Below are positions 10,919 through 22,820 of a stretch of DNA of 64,000 nucleotides, in pieces. The stretch spans positions 7,501,501-7,565,500 of the forward strand of contig JAUIMM010000124.1 in NCBI GenBank assembly GCA_031769625.1, written 5' to 3'. The position numbers and the translations under genes are program-made. The stretch is from Taudactylus pleione (Eukaryota; Chordata; Amphibia; Anura; Myobatrachidae). How positions within the stretch are numbered: position 1 is the first letter of the stretch; every line of letters begins with the position of its first letter. Under the pieces are notes generated by a model. The model did no database searches, was not told where the DNA came from, and saw only the letters and a program-made list of their open reading frames with translations.

Positions 10919-10974
10919 AACCAATCATTTCAGCCACAGTCGTGTGGCAGACCCTGGCGCTGAAATGATTGGTT
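10919..10974 (+). promoter_or_regulatory. Conserved 3' hairpin of hAT-A1
   Basis: AACCAATCATTTCAGC and its inverse GCTGAAATGATTGGTT form 16-bp arms 24 nt apart, about 60 bp past the transposase stop. The same hairpin recurs in A2, B1 and (decayed) B2. Confidence 0.75.
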
Positions 10975-11497
10975 TGTTAAAGTGTGCATGTCCTGTTTAT
11001 ACAACATAAGGGTGGGTGGGAGGGCCCAAGGACAATTCCATCTTGCACCTCTTTTTTTTCTTTGCATTATGTACAGTTTGGGGCATAGTTTTTCAAACAG
11101 CCATCCTGTCTGCCACTGCAGTATCACGCCTAGATGGGTCACGTGTTTGTGCCGCCCACTCGTGTCGCTTAGCATAGTCATCCAGCTACCTCGGTGCAAC
11201 CTTTTGGACATAAAAACACTATTGTGAGGTGTGAGGTGTTCAGAATAGACTGGAAATTAGTGGAAATTAAGGTTATTGAGGTTAATAATAGCATAGGAGC
11301 AGAAAAACCTACAAATTCTGTGATTTTAGCTGTTTTTATGCTTTTTAAAAAAAAAATACAGATCCAAAACACAAAACCAAGAACCCAAAACACGGAAGGG
11401 TGGTTTTGGCAAAACCAATCCAGATCCAAAACACGAAGAAAGATCCAGATCCAAAACCAAAACACAAAACACGAAAAGTGGCCGGTGCACACCCCTA

Positions 11498-12650
11498 ATT
11501 AAAAGTAATAAAAAAATTAAACAAAACACATAACAAAATAAAAAAAGGTCCATGAGCAATCATCCTAAACAGCGCCAAAACTCGAAGAACTCACTCTGTG
11601 GGAAAAAAATAAAAAGGCACAGTATTACAACACTAATATATAGTACTGTACAGAACAGTATACTGTAAAATCTTGACATCCGCATGGACTACACTGTAAG
11701 CAGTACACAACTGTATACTATAGTAATACGCATTGATGTACTTTACCTCGGGTGTTGCCCCATTGGAATTTGGCTGGTGGGCCTCGTGATCCGCGTGGGC
11801 CCCTTTGGTCCTGGCACAACGGTCACACAGGAATTAGCTCTGTTTAAAAAACAGATATGATGATTGAGTATACTCTTTACATTATGCAACATTGTGGTCT
11901 TTGAAGTACAGGTGGTACAAAGACATTCTTCAAAGGAAGAGAAGTACAGTACAGTAGTAAACACAATGTACTATACTACTGTATAAAGTACTTACTTGGC
12001 TTGGGAGGGCTGTCGGGCTCAGCTGCCTCATCTTCTTACTCCTCCACCTCAACCACAATCTCCTAAGGTTGTGTGCCTGTGTAAACAAAAAAATATATAA
12101 ATGTCTTTAAAAAAAAAACAACGTGAATAGCGTCAATGGCCCTCCTGGACTGCCCACTTTTGGTACTTACTGTGCCATAATTCTCTGAATACAATACTAC
12201 TCCAATAGTGATGGCACAAGTAGCAAAAGTAGAGCTACTGAGAGTGTAGGAAAGAGGTACAGTAGAGTACAGGCAATACTTACTTGGCCGGGGAGGGTAG
12301 TTGGGCCCCACCACCCATCCACCTCCTCCTTAGAGGACGATATCCAGTGAATGCGCCGTTGATATACTATATTGAAATAAAATACTATACTGTCATTTTT
12401 CATCAACACATTTAAAAAGATATCTCTTGAATACAAACACATACAGAACTTACTTGGCTGTGCAGGCTCCCCCTCTTCTGCCTGCTGCTGTCTTCTCTGA
12501 TGTCTTGTAAAAAAATATCAGTGCAATGTATACTAATATTCATCTGACAACAATTAAAACACAATTGGAACACAATCTACAGTATGACAGGGGTACCACA
12601 TAAAATAAAGTATTGTCCCAGCCCCCCCAAAAGACTTACAGAGGTACAGT
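11498..12650 (-). other. Anonymous sequence with exon-like modules on minus
   Basis: Three times (about 11,995, 12,280 and 12,450) the plus strand reads ACTTACTTGGC, which on minus is GCCAAGTAAGT, a consensus 5' splice donor. Acidic or Pro-rich stretches lie upstream of each on minus. Related TTAC donors occur near 11,750 and 12,165. The spacing is about 170-290 bp. This looks like the decayed small-exon gene of another transposon. I cannot join an open frame and do not recognise a family. Short GTACTGTA-type palindromes are frequent here. Confidence 0.3.
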
Positions 12651-13639
12651 AGGAGCTCCCAGCTGTCTTTTCCGGCGACACACTTAAGCTAGTGTGCCGT
12701 GGCACAGTGGTTGAAAAATGCTGGTCTAGTGTGTACCCATCATGTACTCTTCAGTTTATGGCACACAAAGCTTATTCATGTTACTGTATGTCTGCAGCAT
12801 GCTCATTCATGTGCTGCAGACATAACTTTCTGCAATGCTGGTCGACACACTAAAGCCGCTCACTAAAGTCAGGTACACACTTAATGATGTGTGTACTGTA
12901 CCCACCAACATAATTTGTGGTAGGCCTGGTGATATTGGCAAATGCAACCACACTTGCTGATGTCGTTAACAATGAATGATGGCGGGGGAAGCGGGCAGCA
13001 GGGCCATGCATACATAAGAAAAACAGTGTCAACCTTTTCACCCTGTCAACCATTTGTAACTGTCGACCTTTGTACATATTGACCTTGAGTGTGTCAACTG
13101 ATTGACTGTTGCTCTGGTAATCCACACCCATTCATGTTATGTCACACAATAACTTTACAGTAATACTGCACTTTCTACACACAAGGTGCTGTCTGAGCCT
13201 CTGCAGCCATGGGGCATCCCTCCTCACCAGATCACTAAACCGTCATTGTAGTGACTGAATTGTTCTATTCCAGCCTAATTGTGCCAGGATATCATGCTGG
13301 GCATTTATAAATACCTGGCGTTTCTTAGCATTGCTGAGAAGCAGCCAATCCCTCCATCCAAGGAGATCTCCAACTCCCTCCTGGAAAATGAGCGCTGCCT
13401 CACAGCCATTTTCTACAACATACAGTAGGATGCACGATGCTGGATATTAAAGCATTGGAGTGCTCGCATGCGCAGGACATGAAATGATGCACTGTGTGTG
13501 ACTCCTAACCCACTGCATAGCATAGCATGACTGGCATATGATGTGGCTCCACAGGGAATGCGCCAGAGATCCCATTGTGTCGCACATTGCAACCCCCAGA
13601 TCTGGCAGCCACCACAGCGCCGACATGCCAACAGTGCAC

Positions 13640-13910
13640 CTTAAAATGCACAATCAGTTTGTAATACAGAGACCTCACTTTTAAATAGAGCCTGCTACTA
13701 GTTTCTAAAATAATGAAATCACTATAGTGTTTGGGACAGCACCGACAGTGCCACAAGTGTGCGTTTTAAAATGCACAGTCAGTTTGTAATACAAAGACCT
13801 CACTTTTAAATAGAGCCCACTACTAAAGTCATGAAATCACTAGTCTGGGACAGCACCGACATTGACGCAAGTGTGCAGCTTCAAACGCACAGTCAGTGTG
13901 TAATACAGAG
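13640..13910. repeat. About 125-bp tandem repeat, 2.2 copies
   Basis: AAATGCACARTCAGTTTGTA followed by ATACARAGACCTCAC recurs at about 13,645 and 13,770, with a third partial copy near 13,884. It is followed by a short (GT)n run at about 13,910. Confidence 0.8.
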
Positions 13911-14559
13911 CTGTGTGTGTGTGTGTGAAATATTTTTATATAAAAGTTTAGGACTCACACACTTAATGAATAAAACTTTATTAGACATTCTACAGCCCTG
14001 ATTCCATGAGGAAAACGTTGTACTATATTGTACAGAATCACTGCATATGTCAGCCAATCATCGGGTGGTGATACAGAAAATACAATGGTAATCAGACGCA
14101 TGCACTGTGTAGTTTAGGAAAAGTGACACCTGGTGGACAAAAAGTTTTATTACATGTTATAACTTTTTTCAAGTGCTCCGTTCCGTTATGTAACTTTCTG
14201 TGTGGCGCGACTCATGGCGTAGTGTGTGGCGCAAGATGCATGACATGCTACATGGCTAAGTATATATGGAGCAACAAACGAACAGGGCACATCTCTATGT
14301 GCTGTGAAAGTAGAGAGAGAACTATTGGGGAAATGCAGACCTGGACCCTAAGCTGCACTCTCTCGCAGCTGTCAAGGGGCAGATATGCTAATGCCACGAC
14401 CGCACATCCAGGCTAAAGGACGCCCTCTATGTCTTAGATAGCGACGGCAGAATGATCGCACGTCAGTGTAATGATGCCCACTTTTCTTTCTTAGCACAGG
14501 TCATCTTCAGGAAGTGTATCATTAATCAGTAACATCGAGAGTCATCGGAGCTGCTCGCA

Positions 14560-14921
14560 GCCCTTAAGGTAGACCCTACCTCAATGCAAACACTGCGATC
14601 ACTGCAGACTGAAATACTACCAGGTGACATGCATGACATGACGCTTCCATGTTAATTATGCATGCCCAAAGAATGCCATTTTGACGCTCAGGCACGCCTG
14701 CATTTGCACAAACAGTCGCCCATTTTAAAGGACCTTCCCCTGTTACCACCCACAAACAGCACTATCTAGAATGAGTGGCCCATCTGCGGGCTTCAAGCAA
14801 GCACTTCCCCATCACACAGATTGGTTTGCGCACGCACACTGTGACGCATACACATGTGAAGATGGGCGACAATCACCCATAGCGAGCAATTGCAGCTTAG
14901 CATCCGGGTCTGAATCGGACC
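14560..14921. repeat. Old Harbinger-type MITE remnant
   Basis: Blocks such as CCTTCCCCTGTTACCACCCA and TGGTTTGCGCA match the MITE at 20,153-20,745 in the same order, and the right end reads GGGTCTGAATCGGACCC. The left end cannot be placed with confidence. Confidence 0.5.
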
Positions 14922-15234
14922 CAATGTTTGTGACCATATAGGCAGATGTCACTGAGACCATGTCCCCTGCCTGGTCATGTTACTCAGCTGTATGTATGCT
15001 GCTGCTGATGATGCTCCTCATTTATCAGCTGCCTTGGCAATGTGATTTGTCTCTCTCTGATCAGACTGGATTCCCAGTAATACAGGGGAGGGGGTGGACA
15101 GCGGTCTCTAGGTGAGTAATAGGGGTATTAGTAGCAGGGACAGAGGGAGAGTGGTCTCTGGAAGAGTAGAGATGTCTGTAGGTGTAGGTGTAGGGCACCA
15201 GAAACTTTTTCAGCAGGGGGGAGCAAAATTTATA

Positions 15235-18200
15235 GTTACACCACTGTCAAGGACAAAAGATTTGAAAGCTTTGGTAGATGGTAGAGCCTCCAGGAATTTT
15301 ATTTCAGAGTCTCTGGCACTAGCCCTGGAAATACCAGTAACTCCTCTACCCAGTAAGCAAGCTCACTTGGTAGTAGATGGCAATGTCAATCACTATTTCT
15401 TCTGTTGCCCACCCAGTTTCTCGCTGAGTAGAATGCCTTCATCAAGAAATGTTGGAATTCCTAGTTCTACCTAAAACCTCATATGAACTGGTCATAGGTC
15501 TGGCTTTGCTTAAAAGACACAATCCTAAACTGAATTGGTCCACCATGCAAATCGTAGCTTGGGTCCTAGTTGTTTACATTGATGTCTGTCCATATGCTTC
15601 CTGTGCATACCCATCAAGTTTCTACCAGACTTTCTCCTAAATATCTTTCTTCCGATCAATTGAAAGTTCACCCAGACCCCCATCTTGTAAAACCATATCA
15701 AGATTTTGCTGATGTCTTTAATGAACAGGCTGTGGACAAATTACCTCCTAATCACTCTTGGGATTGTGGCATCAATCTCATTCCAGGAAAAATGTCACCC
15801 TGTGGCTATATATAGCTTCTTTTGGTTCTGGAAACAGCAGCAATGTCTGATTACATTAAAGAAAACCTTGCCAAGGGATTTATTATACTAGCCTATTCTC
15901 CTGCTGGGGCCAGATTCTTTTTTGTTGAAAATAAAGATGGGGGGCTCAGACCCTGTATAGATTACCGTAAATTCAATTTAATTACCATCAAAAACCGATA
16001 CCATCTCTCACTCATCTCTGAACTTTTTGACAAGGTTCATGGGGCTTACATTTTTAACAAAATTGGACCTCTGTGGGGCCTACAACTTGATCGGCATCAA
16101 GGCGGAGGGTGAGTGGAAAACCGTGTTCTACACTCATATGGCCATTTTCAGTATTTGATAATGCCTTTTGGGTTATGTAATGCACCAGTGGTGTTCCAGG
16201 GTTACGGTAATGAGATTTTCAGGGACATCCTCTATAAGTTTGTCTTGGTCTATCTTGATGACATTTAAATTTTTTCTGAGAACCTGCAGTCCCATCGACT
16301 TCATGTCAGAGAGGTTTTATCCTGCCTTCGTGACCACTGTCTGCATGGGAAAATCTCCAAATGTCTCTTCAAACAGTCCTCCATGCCTTTCTTGGGGCAC
16401 ACCATATCTGGGAAAGCTCTACAGATGGATCCGGACAAACTAAGTGCCATCCAGGACTGGCCTTAACCAAACTCAATGAAAGCTTTCCAGCAATTCTTAG
16501 GGTTTTCTAATTATTATAAAAGATTTATTTAAAATTTCTCCACATTGGTTGCTCCCATAATGTCCCAAAAAGGGAGCCAATCTGTCTCACTGGCCCTCTG
16601 CAAACAGTAATGGCATTCAAAATTTAAAAGCAGCATTCTCCACAGCCCCAATCCTTCACCAACCACAAATTGAAAAACCTTTCTTTTTGGAAGTTGATGC
16701 CTCCTTGGCGGGTGTGGGAGCTGTGCTGTCTCAGACTGCTGACGATGGGAACACTTATCCGTGTGGATTCTTCTCATGAAAATTTTCTCCGGCTGAGAAA
16801 AATTATGCCATTGATGACTAGGAGTTATAGGCTATGCATTTGGCACTGGAGGAGTGGAGACAACTTTTGGAGGGTGCAAGATTCCCTGTCACCATCATCA
16901 CGGATCAGGAAAATCTTGTATATCTCCAAACAAATCATTGATTAAATACCAGACAAACTCATTGTTCAAGCTCTTCTTTTCTAGATTCGACTTCAAGTTT
17001 CAGTTTCGCCCTGGAGCCCTGAACAAGAAAGCTGATGCTCTTTCTCAATCCTTTCTGTCTCCACAAGAGGAAGAGGATCAATCTCAAGCTTGCTCAATCC
17101 TGGATCCTCTCGTCTTCACTCACTCAACTCCTGTCTTCTCCACCTAGCAGAATCTTTGTGGCACCAGAGCTGCATAGAAATTTATAGACATGTACCCATG
17201 CCTCTCTTTTTGCTGAACATTCGGGCATTCTTAAGACTTTAAAATTCTTACAATGATCCTACTGGTAGCCTATCATAAAGGAAGATGTTCGAGATTTCAT
17301 TATGTCCTGTGTCAAATGTGCTCAGCATAAGATCACCCGCTATAAAGTTGTTGGTCCGTTACGTCCTTTACCTGTTCCTGATGCTCCTTGGTGTAATCTT
17401 TCTATGGATTTTATTTCAGAATTGCCACCTTCCAAAGGACATAACACTATTTGGGTGGTCATAGATCGATTCTTAAAGATGGCTCATTTTGTTCCCCTAG
17501 TTGGTCATCCCTCTGCACCACAATTGGCTAAAATATTCATCTGTGACATTTTCAGGCTGCATGGTTTGCCCAAGGAGATAGTGTATGAGCGGGGGGTACA
17601 ATTTGTGGCAAAGTTTTGAATGGCTCTTTGTGCTTCCTTCGGGATTAAGTTAAGATTCTCTTCTGCCTATCACCCTCAAACAAATGGCCAACTGAAAGGG
17701 TGAATCAAGAGCGGGAGACAGTTATGAGACTATTTGTATCCTCTTTGCAAGGTGACTGGGTCGATTTTTTGCCTTGGGCGGAGTTTTCTCATAACTTCAG
17801 ATATAATTTTTCTGTATTGTAGATATACACGAGCGCCTGATTTTCAAGAATCACTTCCCATGGAAGTTCCTGCCATAACTAGCCTTGTAAGTTCATTTGT
17901 GAATATATGGAAAAATATTCATTGTTCTTTGAAAAAGGCCTCCAGTAACTACAAAAAGTTTGCTGATCGGAAATGTCTCGCTGTTCCCCTTCTGAGAGTT
18001 GAAGACAGGGGATGGTTGTCATCTATGAACATTTGTTTGAAAGTGCCAAGCATGACATTTGCTCCATGTTTCATTGGACCATACCACATTCTCAAAGTGA
18101 TTAATCCAGTGCTATATAAATTGGGACTCCCAGTTGAAGTTCTTAAATACTTTCCATATCTCTCTGTTACGTCCTTTGATTCTTAATCAATTTCAACGTT

Positions 18201-18435
18201 CTCCACCCAAGACGCCTCAAGTTCAGACTCAACACAGTGTCGAGTTTGAGATTGAGAAAATCCTTGATACTTGACATCGATCAAATTGTCTTCAATATCT
18301 TATTGACTGCAAAGTATATGGACTGGAAGAGCAAGCATGGATTAGGGCATTGGATGTCCATGCTCCTCAACTCATTCAAGGGTTTCACAAAAGGTTTCCT
18401 GATAAGCCTTGTGGGTGTCCAAAGTCCATCCTGAA
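15235..18435 (+). pseudogene. Broken pol of the Ty3/gypsy element (PR-RT-RH-IN-chromodomain)
   Basis: Pieces lie in several frames. A retropepsin-like segment is at about 15,260-15,350 (ALVDGRASRNFIS, with the usual DSGA changed to DGRA). RT is at about 15,660-16,500 (PCIDYRKFNLITI, and VYLDDI immediately followed by a stop near 16,266). RNase H is at about 16,670-17,000 and integrase at about 17,290-18,180 (SMDFISELPPSKGHNTIWVV, with DRG changed to ERG). A C-terminal chromodomain is at about 18,240-18,410. Many stops and shifts make it nonfunctional. Chromodomains in this family target insertion to particular chromatin. I describe only what is present and do not rebuild the protein. Confidence 0.8.
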
Positions 18436-18714
18436 AGGTGGGGGTACTGTCAGGTTACGGCCTATGATTGGCTGTTACTCACCCCAGTACCAGCTTCCCC
18501 TGACTACTCAAGCGGTCAGGCGACAGGTGCAGTGGCGAGTGATGCACTGAGGATTATGCCTTAGGTTCACTTGGACTCCCATATGTGGCTCTGTGACTTG
18601 GTTATTGAGGTTGCCATCATGGGTGCAGCCATGATAGTCTTCATCACCTGACTGACCCTTCATCCAATGGTAACATGGTTGCTGTCAGCTGATGCTGTTC
18701 ACCAATGGACTGCT

Positions 18715-19760
18715 ACCTTAGGGTATATCAAAAGGAATAAATGTACAGTGTGCTTTATCTAGAGCCCAAGAATGTATATTAGGAAATGCTCATGGCTGGA
18801 GAGGTCACCCCTCTCTCTTTAAATAGAAATCAATAGCAAGAAAGCCAGTGCTCACTTCATAAAAATATTGTGGCTAGATACTTTATATAAAGGAATAATA
18901 AATGATGACAGTGGTACATAAAAACAGTGGTATTTATTAATTCTTTGTAGAGCTTTTATGGATTTATATATTGATCTAGAATGGACAAATACTCACAATG
19001 GTACACTAGGGAAAGGAAATGGAAAGGGAGGGATGAATAACACTGATTCCTTATTTAAAAGAAATTAAAAATATAAAAATAGCAAGAAATAAGTATCCAT
19101 AAGTAACGGCCACCACCTTAGTGATCGCTTTCTCACTGCCAGCAATCGCAGTTTAGAGGAGCGCTAGCCCAGTTCTTACTATAACAGCACTGGAAATACT
19201 GTCAGTCACTGCAGGACTGACAACCTTGTGGATTAACAATGTGTGGGTCTGACCATTCTACGGAATTTACCTCATCAGCTAATGTGTTAAAGATTGGCTG
19301 TCCAACAGATGACTAATCCTATATATCATTATCAAGTGCACATTCATCCTAATCTTGCTACTTATATATTTGGATACAATGATTTTAATTGAATTCCACT
19401 GAACCTTTTTGTTTCTCACTTCTATTTCAATTTTTATTAACCCTTTACATGAAAGAACCATTTCTCTATCCTCATTTGACTGGCATTTTGTACCAAACCT
19501 TTTCTACTCTTTGATTATTGCCTGACCAGAGAGGCTTTTTTGGATACTTACTTTTTATATTTTTAATGTTTTTTATATAAGGAATATTTGTTATTTATCC
19601 CTCCCTTCCCATTTCCTTTCCCTCATGTACCATTGTGAGTCTGTTTGTCCATTCTAGATCAATATATAAATCCATAAGAGCTCTACTAAGAATTAATAAA
19701 TACCACTGTTTTTATGTACCACTGTCATAATTTATTTATTCCTTTATACCTTAGGGTATA
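18715..19760. mobile_element. Foldback element with 15-bp target duplication
   Basis: TACCTTAGGGTATAT occurs at 18,715-18,729 and again at 19,746-19,760. In between, about 215 bp starting at 18,889 (TATAAAGGAATAATAAATGA) is inverted at about 19,530-19,749. The right inverted arm ends at the right duplication. The left arm begins about 160 bp inside the left one, so the element carries extra left sequence or is composite. No coding frame is seen. Confidence 0.7.
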
Positions 19761-19839
19761 TAACTGGGCTCTGGACAGCAAGAAGTGGCATGCACAATGT
19801 TGTTACTACTGGTGTATGCTTGCCATGACTTTGTTGCAG

Positions 19840-20149
19840 GTTCCATGCTTCTTCCTCTCATGAGTCATTTCTAGTCTCTCTCCTGTTCTAGCAGTGTATC
19901 TGGGTTCTCAGCCCATAGACTCTGAATCACATCCAAGTACCATTACAGTGTCAGTCTCCTGTGCAAGTAGTGCATCTGAGTTCCCAGTCCACGTACTCAG
20001 TCCAACATCTGAGTAAAAATTACAGTGTCACTCTCCTGTGCCAGCAGCATGTCTGAGTTCTCAGTCCACGAACTCAGTCCAACATCTGAGTACAATTACA
20101 GTGGCACTCTCCTTTGCCAGCAGTGCATCTGGGTCCTCTGCCTGCGTAT
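19840..20149. repeat. LTR-internal minisatellite, left part
   Basis: Units containing CTCCTGTGCCAGCAGTGCAT, then a CTGAGTTC-type block, then CCAACATCTGAGTAC repeat every 75-85 bp. The array is cut by the MITE at 20,153 and resumes at about 20,749-20,940. Confidence 0.75.
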
Positions 20150-20152
20150 TCA

Positions 20153-20745
20153 GGGCCTGATTCAGAGCCGGACGCTATTGGCAGATGGTAGTTCCAAAAG
20201 AGGGGCTGGCTATTTAAATTGAGCGCTCGCTCATTTCGGTTTGTTGACGCCTCTATGTCTGAGCGAGCGAATAAAAAATGCGCTCCATATTTTGTAAAGA
20301 CGCCCCTTTGCCGTTCGCATCACACGTCATCTCTGGTATTTATTTGATTAATCGGGTACATCGAATGGCATCTGAACTGCTCACAATGCTTGTGGTAGGT
20401 TTTTCCTACCACAATCACTGCGAGCAGTTCAGGCTAAAAGACAACCAAGTGACGTGGTCGATGACGCTCCTTTACTAATTATGCACTCCCATTAAATGCC
20501 CTTTTTACCGTTAGGTACGCCTGCATTCAGATCTCTACTCCCCTGTTTTCAAGCACCTTCCCCTGTTACCACCCACAAACGGTCCATTCTGTCAATCAAA
20601 TTAACAGCCCCTCGCTGTTTTGTGAGCGCTCGATTTCCAACCACAACGACTGGTTTGCGCATGCGCATTAAGACCCATACGCAGTTGTGTGAACATCGCT
20701 CATAGCGAACGAGCGGCCGCTCACAAGCGGCTCTGAATCAAGCCC
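20153..20745. mobile_element. Harbinger-type MITE, copy 1
   Basis: The ends read GGGCCTGATTCAGAGCC and the inverse of GGGCTTGATTCAGAGCC. A perfect 3-bp TCA duplication lies at 20,150-20,152 and 20,746-20,748. It inserted into the LTR minisatellite. It is noncoding and carries CG-rich palindromic blocks such as GCGCATGCGCA. The terminal sequence resembles the autonomous element at 669-7,954. Confidence 0.85.
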
Positions 20746-21284
20746 TCAGTACAACATCCAAGTACCATTACAGTGTCACTCTCCTGTGCCAGCAGTGCGT
20801 CTGAGTTCCCAGCCCATGTGCTCTATCCAACATCCGAGTACAACTACAGCTGTGCGACTTAGTTCCTCTGTTCGTGTACTCAGTACACCATCCAAGTACT
20901 GCCTAAGTGCCACTCTCCTGTGCTAGTGGTGCATCTAGTTCCTCAGTGGGCTTTTTTCATTGCCCTTCAGTGTACTACCCCTGAAAGTTATTCTACAGTG
21001 CCGATACAGTTCCAAAGAGGTACAGAATCCTCGCTAGTGCTTCTTCCAGAAGTACATCAACCTGGTCTTCATTGATGTTATATCCCGCTTGGAGGGGTCA
21101 TTGGTGAACACCTCTCAGCAAGTTAGACTCCGCGCCTTTGGTCAGGTCTCATCAACATCCTATACTTGTGGATGAGGAGGACATACATTCAGGCCCCTCA
21201 CCTCCGATTCCTTCCTCAAGCCGGGAACTCAGATTTCAGCTCCTCAGTAGGAGATCCTCCTGAGTCGAACGTGACACATGCTTT

Positions 21285-21510
21285 ATTTAACCCATGCTGT
21301 GTCTGGTCTGCACTGTATCCGACCCACAGTGTATCCTACCCACAATGTATCTTGAACGGTATGCAACCCGCACTGTTTATGACCAACACTGTATCGCACC
21401 CATACTGTATCCAACCCACACTGTGCCCCGCACTGTATGCAACCTGCACTGTATCTGACCAGCACTGTATCCAACCCGCACTGTAACTTGCATTGTATCC
21501 GACCGGCAGG
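21285..21510. repeat. 16-bp minisatellite next to the LTR end
   Basis: Units of the form CACTGTATCCAACCCR repeat with a 16-bp period and substitutions, about 13-14 copies, starting just outside the proposed LTR end. Confidence 0.85.
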
Positions 21511-21879
21511 TACATAATGCTATTTTTTGGGAGATTTTGGGAAACTGCTCAACAAAATGGCTGATTGATCAGAGCTTTCCATGGGCAAAGAATGCCAGTC
21601 ATCAGTGGAACAGGGCCCCCAAGAGGGAGGTACAGATTGGGCGCTGAGAATAGGCATGTGCTGGTTACATGTGCACTTGTGTAGGGAGCATCCATGTCTT
21701 CTGTTGCTACTTTACACAGAGTTTAGGGTTTTCTTTTCTTTGTTGTTTGTTAACTACTAGAGCTATGATATTCCATACATGATTCTAGTTAATGTCTGTG
21801 TTGGATTGCTTTCTACTGAAAGTACCTTAGAGTTGGTTTGATTGGTAATTGATAATATATTACTAATTTGCAAAACATT
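21511..21879. other. Short anonymous stretch
   Basis: No gene or recognisable repeat is seen between the minisatellite and the hAT-B fragment. Confidence 0.5.
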
Positions 21880-22735
21880 TTTAAACAGAAATGACTGCTG
21901 TGTATTTGTGCCACTGCTCTGTTGCTTAGTTTAACCATCCAGCCTTTAGCCTCAGGCCCTGATTCAGAGCCGGACGCTCTGACAGAGCGCTCACTCTGAA
22001 TCAGGGCCATCCTTCTTAATTTTAGAGCGGCCTCCTGGCCACTCGTATAGCTGTGGGTGACCACCCACAGCTATAACGAGCGGCCAGAAAGATGGTCGCG
22101 ATGGTCAAGACCATCGCGACCATCGGACTTGTGACGAGACCGTTGTGGCAGGGTCTCATTGCTGCAAGTCCCAGTGGACTTCTTGCTCTTACAGAGCAAG
22201 AAGGCCACCCACTGACATCACTTGTGATGTCAGTGGGGCCAGCCCTAGACGGTAAGCATTCCCATGGGAACGCCTCCATCTGGGCAGCCACGCCCCTGGT
22301 CCGCCCACCAAAGGGTGCGTGCTGTCACTCAATATCGACAGCACGCCCCCTTTGTAGCGAGAGCCGGAGCGACGGCTTGCCCGTCGCTATCCGGGTCTTG
22401 CGCATGCACACGATGGAGCCACCTCCGTCATGCGCATGCGTACTGGGCCAACATCGACCCGCTTGCGAGCGCTCAGCGCTGGCGAGCAGGTCTGAATCAG
22501 GCCCTCTGTTCATGAACAATATTGTGAGCTGTGAGGTGGTCAAAATTGAGTGGAAATTACTGAAAATTAATGTTATTGAGGTTAATAATTATATAGGAAC
22601 AAAAAAGAGCATCATTATGTTGTTTTAGCTTTTTTTGTACATTTTTTGAAAACCAGTCACAGCGTTTTGGCAAAACCAAAACCGGTGAATAAATTAGAAT
22701 CAAAACCAGCAAAAATGTTTCTGTGCACATCTCTA
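21880..22735 (+). mobile_element. hAT-B 3'-end fragment (B4) carrying a MITE
   Basis: 21,880-21,954 is the inverse of hAT-B2 sequence near 60,060-60,130 (GCAACAGAGCAGYGGCACAA). After the MITE, 22,505-22,735 matches the hAT-B 3' subterminal region (GTGAGCTGTGAGGTGGTCAA) and ends GTGCACATCTCTA, the B-family tip. The transposase is absent, so this is a deleted or truncated copy. Confidence 0.75.
21955..22504. mobile_element. Harbinger-type MITE, copy 2 (hairpin mosaic)
   Basis: The ends read GGCCCTGATTCAGAGCC and the inverse of GGGCCTGATTCAGACC. Flanks are TCA on the left and TCT on the right, a 3-bp duplication with one mismatch. The interior is a run of short hairpins, for example GATGGTCGCGATGGTC followed by its inverse, and CCACTGACATCAC followed by its inverse. 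It is noncoding. Confidence 0.8.
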
Positions 22736-22820
22736 GTTTCAATGTTCAAACTTGCTTGAACTTTTAGATGGTTACAATCTATATTGTTTTGAGTGATTTT
22801 CCATGCAAAGAGGGAATTAG

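Larger units (their letters stand above)
1..11497 (+). mobile_element. hAT element, copy A1 (5' end outside window)
   Basis: A BED-finger hAT DNA transposon reads left to right: 160-bp subterminal repeats, a transposase frame starting near 490, a conserved 3' hairpin, and a 3' terminus near 11,497 that ends in the inverse of AGGGGTGTGCACCGGCC. A paralogue (A2) lies at 41,497-46,550 in the opposite orientation. A 7.3-kb Harbinger element at 669-7,954 splits A1, so the hAT parts are 1-668 and 7,955-11,497. The 5' terminus is not in the window, so the 8-bp target duplication expected of hAT elements cannot be checked. The transposase has three frame-breaking deletions relative to A2, so this copy is dead. 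Confidence 0.85.
12651..15239. other. Anonymous repeat-derived sequence, no gene seen
   Basis: No frame with recognisable protein similarity is seen. Near 12,690 the sequence GCCGTGGCACAGTGGTTGAA resembles the terminus type of some hAT/Tip100 MITEs (inverse TTCAACCACTG). A 125-bp tandem repeat and a degenerate Harbinger-type MITE are listed separately. Confidence 0.5.
15235..21276 (+). mobile_element. Ty3/gypsy retroelement, chromovirus type, 5'-truncated and decayed
   Basis: Pol fragments run protease, reverse transcriptase, RNase H, integrase and chromodomain, which is the Ty3/gypsy order. A purine tract (AAAGGTGGGGG) at about 18,434-18,444 is followed by TGTCA at 18,448, the likely start of the 3' LTR. 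The matching TGACA at 21,272-21,276 is the likely LTR end. No gag, primer-binding site or 5' LTR is seen, so the copy is truncated. Two later insertions lie inside the LTR. Confidence 0.75.
18448..21276 (+). repeat. Probable 3' LTR of the Ty3/gypsy element, with insertions
   Basis: It starts TGTCAGGTTACGG right after the purine tract and ends GTCGAACGTGACA. Removing the two insertions (18,730-19,745 and 20,153-20,745) leaves about 1.2 kb, a plausible LTR length. It contains an internal minisatellite of roughly 80 bp. The absence of a 5' LTR means the ends are unconfirmed. Confidence 0.5.
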
